From the NCBI GenBank assembly GCA_040877285.1, contig JBBDNZ010000008.1, positions 1 through 8,680 of the forward strand: a DNA stretch of 8,680 nt, given 5' to 3'. The stretch comes from CANKHA01 sp040877285 (lineage in GTDB: Bacteria > Pseudomonadota > Alphaproteobacteria > Rhizobiales > Xanthobacteraceae). Below, one piece after another: positions 6,268 to 8,680 of this stretch. The translations under genes were made by a program, and so were the position numbers. The notes beneath the pieces are model-generated. The model saw only the letters and a list, made by a program, of their open reading frames with translations. It made no database searches and was not told where the DNA came from. How positions within the stretch are numbered: the stretch's first letter is position 1; the number at the start of each line of letters is the position of its first letter.

Positions 6268-7709
6268 CTCGTCATACAAAAAAACCAGCCACGCGCCACG
6301 TGGTCTCTATCAACGATCTCACCAACCGGGAGATCGAAACGATATTTGAAGTGGCGCAAAGTTACTTAAAAGACCTCGCGGACAAGTCCTATCCTTATCG
6401 AATAGCGCGCAGCACCAATGTTGCCGCCAAACATTTATTGGCGACCGTCTTCTATGAACCCAGCACTCGAACACGACTGTCATTTGAGAGCGCAATGCTC
6501 CGGCTGGGCGGACAAACGATTACAAGCGCCGATCCAAATACGAGCTCGGCGGCAAAGGGTGAAAGCCTCGCGGATTCCGCGCGCGTTATCTCAAACTATG
6601 CGGATATCATTGTCATTCGCCATCCGAGAGATGGAGCGGCCCGCTTGGCGGCCGAATATTCCAACGTTCCTGTAGTGAATGGCGGCGACGGCAGTCACGA
6701 ACACCCGACCCAGACGCTGTGCGACCTTTTTACGCTCAAGCAAAAGAATAAAAGTCTAAAAGGCTTAAATGTCACCATTGCTGGCGACCTTAAGAACAGC
6801 AGGACCGTTCATTCGTTTGTATATGCCCTGGCGCGATTTGGCGCGCACATTGCGCCGATGCCGGCGCCTGGCATGGAGTTGCCGCCTCACGTGGACAGAC
6901 GATTGCGCGAAGAGTTTCGTTGCACGTTCGATGCAGATGGTCCGATTGGCGCATTTTACCGAACGCCGGAAGAGCCCCATCAACCTGCGCTTTTCTCGCC
7001 GCCGGATTTTGAAATTTACCGGGCCAACAAAGAGCAGCGAGAAAAAATCGCAGCCGTTTACGTCACCCGATTCCAAAAAGAGAGAGCTGGCGAACAGGAT
7101 CAGCCATACCTGAAAGTAGATGCGGAATTTTTGAAAGAGCCGAAATTTTCCCGTGCAAGCGTGCTTCACCCGCTTCCCCGCGTCGGAGAATTATCCGCCT
7201 CGTTCGATTCAGACGTGCGCGCCATGTATTTCCAACAGGCCGCATACGGAGTGCCAATTCGAATGGCATTGATCTCGCTGATGCTCGGGCTATGGAAGGG
7301 TAAAGGGTTGGAACTATTCGAAAGCGGATTCGAAGAAAGCAGGATGCCTGCCTACGATCAGCCAAGAAGCGAAGGCATTCAGTGCGCGAATTCAAAATGC
7401 ATCGTTCACGACGATGCGGAAGCTCAGTATGTAAGAAACAAATTCCATTTGGTCAAAGCCGGAACGCCGACGCGTTATATCCTCCGGTGCGCTTATTGCG
7501 AGACCGACATCGACCAATTCGTCATCGCGAGCAAGAAAAACCGCTGGTTTACGCCCGAGCTTGCGGCGGTTTTCAAACCGGACGGACTAAACTTTCGCGA
7601 TCTTGTTGCGTTTTCTGGTGAATCTGAAGCGCAAAAGCGCGGATATCATATGCGAAGGCACGCTTCTGCGTCCGGCCAACATGGCGTGAAAGTCGGCACG
7701 CACGATTGA
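6264..7709 (+). CDS. pyrB: Fused aspartate carbamoyltransferase: PyrB catalytic chain plus PyrI-type zinc domain
   Basis: This 481-residue cytoplasmic enzyme should catalyse carbamoyl phosphate + aspartate to carbamoyl aspartate, the committed pyrimidine step. The catalytic chain (about 10-350) keeps the active-site motifs: YEPSTRTRLSFESA (64-77), K98 in AAKGESLADS, HPTQ (147-150), GDLKNSRTVHS (174-184), YVTRFQKER (266-274) and LHPLPRVGEL (301-310). Around 225-257 it has some 30 residues more than the E. coli chain. A zinc domain like that of PyrI follows, with CANSKC (374-379) and CAYC (409-412), the same Cx4C...Cx2C pattern. The nucleotide-binding half of PyrI is absent. About 60 unassigned residues end the protein. 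I chose ATG 6264 because its ATGA overlaps the stop of the truncated pyrB frame; GTG 6252 is the alternative. The gene is low in G+C and differs from the adjacent native remnant, pointing to horizontal transfer. Confidence 0.9.
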   Translation: MTRHTKKPATRHVVSINDLTNREIETIFEVAQSYLKDLADKSYPYRIARSTNVAAKHLLATVFYEPSTRTRLSFESAMLRLGGQTITSADPNTSSAAKGESLADSARVISNYADIIVIRHPRDGAARLAAEYSNVPVVNGGDGSHEHPTQTLCDLFTLKQKNKSLKGLNVTIAGDLKNSRTVHSFVYALARFGAHIAPMPAPGMELPPHVDRRLREEFRCTFDADGPIGAFYRTPEEPHQPALFSPPDFEIYRANKEQREKIAAVYVTRFQKERAGEQDQPYLKVDAEFLKEPKFSRASVLHPLPRVGELSASFDSDVRAMYFQQAAYGVPIRMALISLMLGLWKGKGLELFESGFEESRMPAYDQPRSEGIQCANSKCIVHDDAEAQYVRNKFHLVKAGTPTRYILRCAYCETDIDQFVIASKKNRWFTPELAAVFKPDGLNFRDLVAFSGESEAQKRGYHMRRHASASGQHGVKVGTHD

Positions 7710-7711
7710 TA

Positions 7712-7752
7712 ACTTAATCCATCTCTGTTGTCCTGGCGCAGACTTGATCCAT
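7712..7752 (+). repeat. Short direct repeat flanking the gap before plsY
   Basis: ACTTAATCCAT (7712-7722) and ACTTGATCCAT (7742-7752) differ at one of eleven bases and start 30 bases apart. The second copy includes the first two bases of the plsY ATG. They occupy the whole gap between the fusion gene and plsY. It could be a duplication scar from the insertion or chance. Confidence 0.35.
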
Positions 7753-8371
7753 GCTGCATACGGTTGCAAACGCCGATGGTTTTTTCGCGATAAGCTTCGT
7801 GCCTGCATTCGTTTTCGGTTATGCGCTGGGCTCCATTCCCTTCGGCCTCTTGCTGACCCGGCTTGCCGGCGGGCCCGATCCGCGCGCCATCGGCTCGGGC
7901 AATATCGGCGCCACCAATGTGCTGCGCACCGGCAGCAAGGCGCTCGCCGCCGCCACGCTTGCCGGCGACATGCTCAAGGGCACCGCCGCCGTGCTGCTGG
8001 CGCAGCGCTTCTTCGGCGGGCAGGAAGCCGCGCTTATCGCCGCGCTCGGCGCCTTTCTCGGTCACCTTTTTCCCGTCTGGCTCGGATTCAAAGGCGGCAA
8101 AGGGGTCGCCACCTATATCGGCCTGCTGCTCGGCCTTGTCTGGCCCGCGGCCTTGATCTTCTGCGCCGTCTGGGCCGCGGTTGCGGCGGCGACGCGCTAT
8201 TCGTCGCTCTCGGCGCTGATCGCCAGCGCGGCCGCGCCCGCCTTTCTGTTGCTCATCGGCCGTTACCCTGAATCTTTGCTTTTCCTCGCGCTCACCGTGC
8301 TGCTTTGGCTCATGCACCGGCAGAACATTGCCCGCCTCATCGGCGGCACTGAAGGAAAAATCGGCTTTTAG
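7751..8371 (+). CDS. plsY: Glycerol-3-phosphate acyltransferase PlsY
   Basis: This 206-residue polytopic inner-membrane enzyme transfers an acyl group from acyl-phosphate to glycerol 3-phosphate, the first step of phospholipid synthesis. All three conserved loops are present: GSGNIGATNV (48-57), GHLFPVWLGFKGGKGVAT (104-121, with the glycine-rich phosphate-binding part) and HRQNIARLIGGTE (189-201). Hydrophobic helices separate them, starting with FVPAFVFGYALGSIPFGLLL (16-35). The ATG at 7751 is the first in frame but has no visible ribosome-binding site; GTG at 7799 (residue 17) is an alternative giving a length nearer to short family members. The first ~17 codons are far lower in G+C than the rest, so the 5' end may have been replaced with the incoming segment. 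The core is intact and likely functional. Its neighbours pyrB and dprA are the usual ones; pyrC is missing. Confidence 0.93.
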   Translation: MLHTVANADGFFAISFVPAFVFGYALGSIPFGLLLTRLAGGPDPRAIGSGNIGATNVLRTGSKALAAATLAGDMLKGTAAVLLAQRFFGGQEAALIAALGAFLGHLFPVWLGFKGGKGVATYIGLLLGLVWPAALIFCAVWAAVAAATRYSSLSALIASAAAPAFLLLIGRYPESLLFLALTVLLWLMHRQNIARLIGGTEGKIGF

Positions 8372-8373
8372 CG

Positions 8374-8387
8374 GGTTTACCTAAACC
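8374..8387. terminator. Weak hairpin after plsY
   Basis: GGTTTA (8374-8379, allowing for one extra G nearby) can pair with TAAACC (8382-8387), directly after the plsY stop. The loop is very short and no T-run follows, so it is at best a weak or factor-assisted terminator or mRNA-end stabiliser. Apart from the dprA ribosome-binding site, nothing else in 8372-8486 can be supported. Confidence 0.25.
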
Positions 8388-8486
8388 GCCATCCGCCGTT
8401 CGCCTCCCCGCTTGTTCCTATAGGTTGTGCGGGACTATCGGTGCGGCCAGGTCTGCCGCTGCCAAACCTGCGAACAGGGGGGAAAC

Positions 8487-8680
8487 GTGAGCGGCACGGG
8501 CGGAACGGACGGCGTTCGGCTGACCGACGAGCAGCGGCTCGATTGGCTGCGCCTCATCCGCAGCGAAAATGTCGGCCCGCGCACCTTTCGCACCTTGATC
8601 AACCATTGCGGCGGCGCCGGCGCGGCGCTTGCGGCCTTGCCCGATCTGGCGCGGCGCGGCGGCGCGGCCAAGCCGTCGCG
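8487..8680 (+). CDS. dprA: DNA processing protein DprA, N-terminal part
   Basis: The frame starts at GTG 8487 and runs open off the right edge, with 64 codons visible. AGGGGGGA (8476-8483) is a strong purine-rich ribosome-binding site just three bases before the GTG, which decides this start. The translation contains LTDEQRLDWLRLIRSENVGP followed by RTFRTLI, then a run ending LAALPDLARRGGAAKPS. This is the characteristic N-terminal helical region of alphaproteobacterial DprA, which loads RecA on incoming single-stranded DNA during transformation. The Rossmann-like DNA-binding domain lies beyond the window. Its place directly after plsY matches the common plsY-dprA gene order, which supports the call despite the short visible part. 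Confidence 0.85.
   Translation, partial: MSGTGGTDGVRLTDEQRLDWLRLIRSENVGPRTFRTLINHCGGAGAALAALPDLARRGGAAKPS

Larger units (their letters stand above)
6184..7810. other. Foreign-composition segment replacing pyrB 3' end and pyrC
   Basis: Base composition drops at the end of the pyrB remnant. Positions 6301-6360 count to 30/60 G+C, against 42/60 at 3901-3960. The low level persists through 7741-7800 (29/60), passes 36/60 at 7801-7860, and returns to 43/60 at 7861-7920. Codons such as AAA, TTT and ATT, rare in the neighbours, are common here. The segment carries one complete gene, the pyrB-pyrI fusion, and no transposase, integrase or terminal repeat that I can see. The left edge is sharp; the right edge is only estimated and probably lies within the first codons of plsY. 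Confidence 0.7.

Noticed and set aside
6184..7810. An insertion sequence or composite transposon carrying the fusion gene
   Set aside because: I see no transposase, no terminal inverted repeats and no target duplication at the two edges. Missing native sequence (3' pyrB, pyrC) indicates replacement, not plain insertion.
7646..8317. A 223-codon minus-strand frame opposite plsY
   Set aside because: Its highly charged Glu/Arg/Gly composition is typical of the reverse complement of a membrane-protein gene.

Overview
The window looks like chromosomal DNA from a GC-rich alphaproteobacterium. This is an inference from the protein relatives I recognise and from the gene order ruvX - pyrB - (pyrC) - plsY - dprA, which is a familiar alphaproteobacterial arrangement. 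Host-like DNA is very GC-rich: positions 3901-3960 count to 42/60 G+C.

Left part (1-3580): the 3' end of a CHAD-domain (probably CYTH-CHAD) protein converges on a minus-strand group. That group is azlC-azlD, a two-subunit amino-acid exporter with overlapping genes, followed by a PNPOx-like flavoprotein. A short gap (2655-2880) holds only a doubtful hydrophobic mini-ORF. It is followed by a minus-strand UPF0173 metallo-beta-lactamase-fold hydrolase.

Middle (3687-5812): ruvX (Holliday junction resolvase) on + converges on aidB (acyl-CoA dehydrogenase-like alkylation-response protein) on -. Their stop codons overlap. A 131-base divergent gap separates aidB from the pyrimidine locus.

Right part (5944-8680), the main point of interest: the resident aspartate carbamoyltransferase gene pyrB is cut off after codon 80 (base 6183). 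At that point the base composition falls to about 50% G+C. A complete, clearly different ATCase begins at 6264. It is a fused PyrB catalytic chain plus a PyrI-type zinc domain. Host-like composition returns only inside the first ~25 codons of plsY. The rest of the native pyrB is absent, and so is the pyrC (dihydroorotase) expected before plsY. The locus therefore looks like replacement of the host pyrB 3' part and pyrC by a horizontally acquired pyrB-pyrI fusion. The new gene sits directly behind the truncated native reading frame, with an ATGA stop/start overlap. The window ends in the start of dprA.

I see no tRNA, rRNA, CRISPR array, transposase or insertion sequence. No gene-free stretch exceeds 300 bases.
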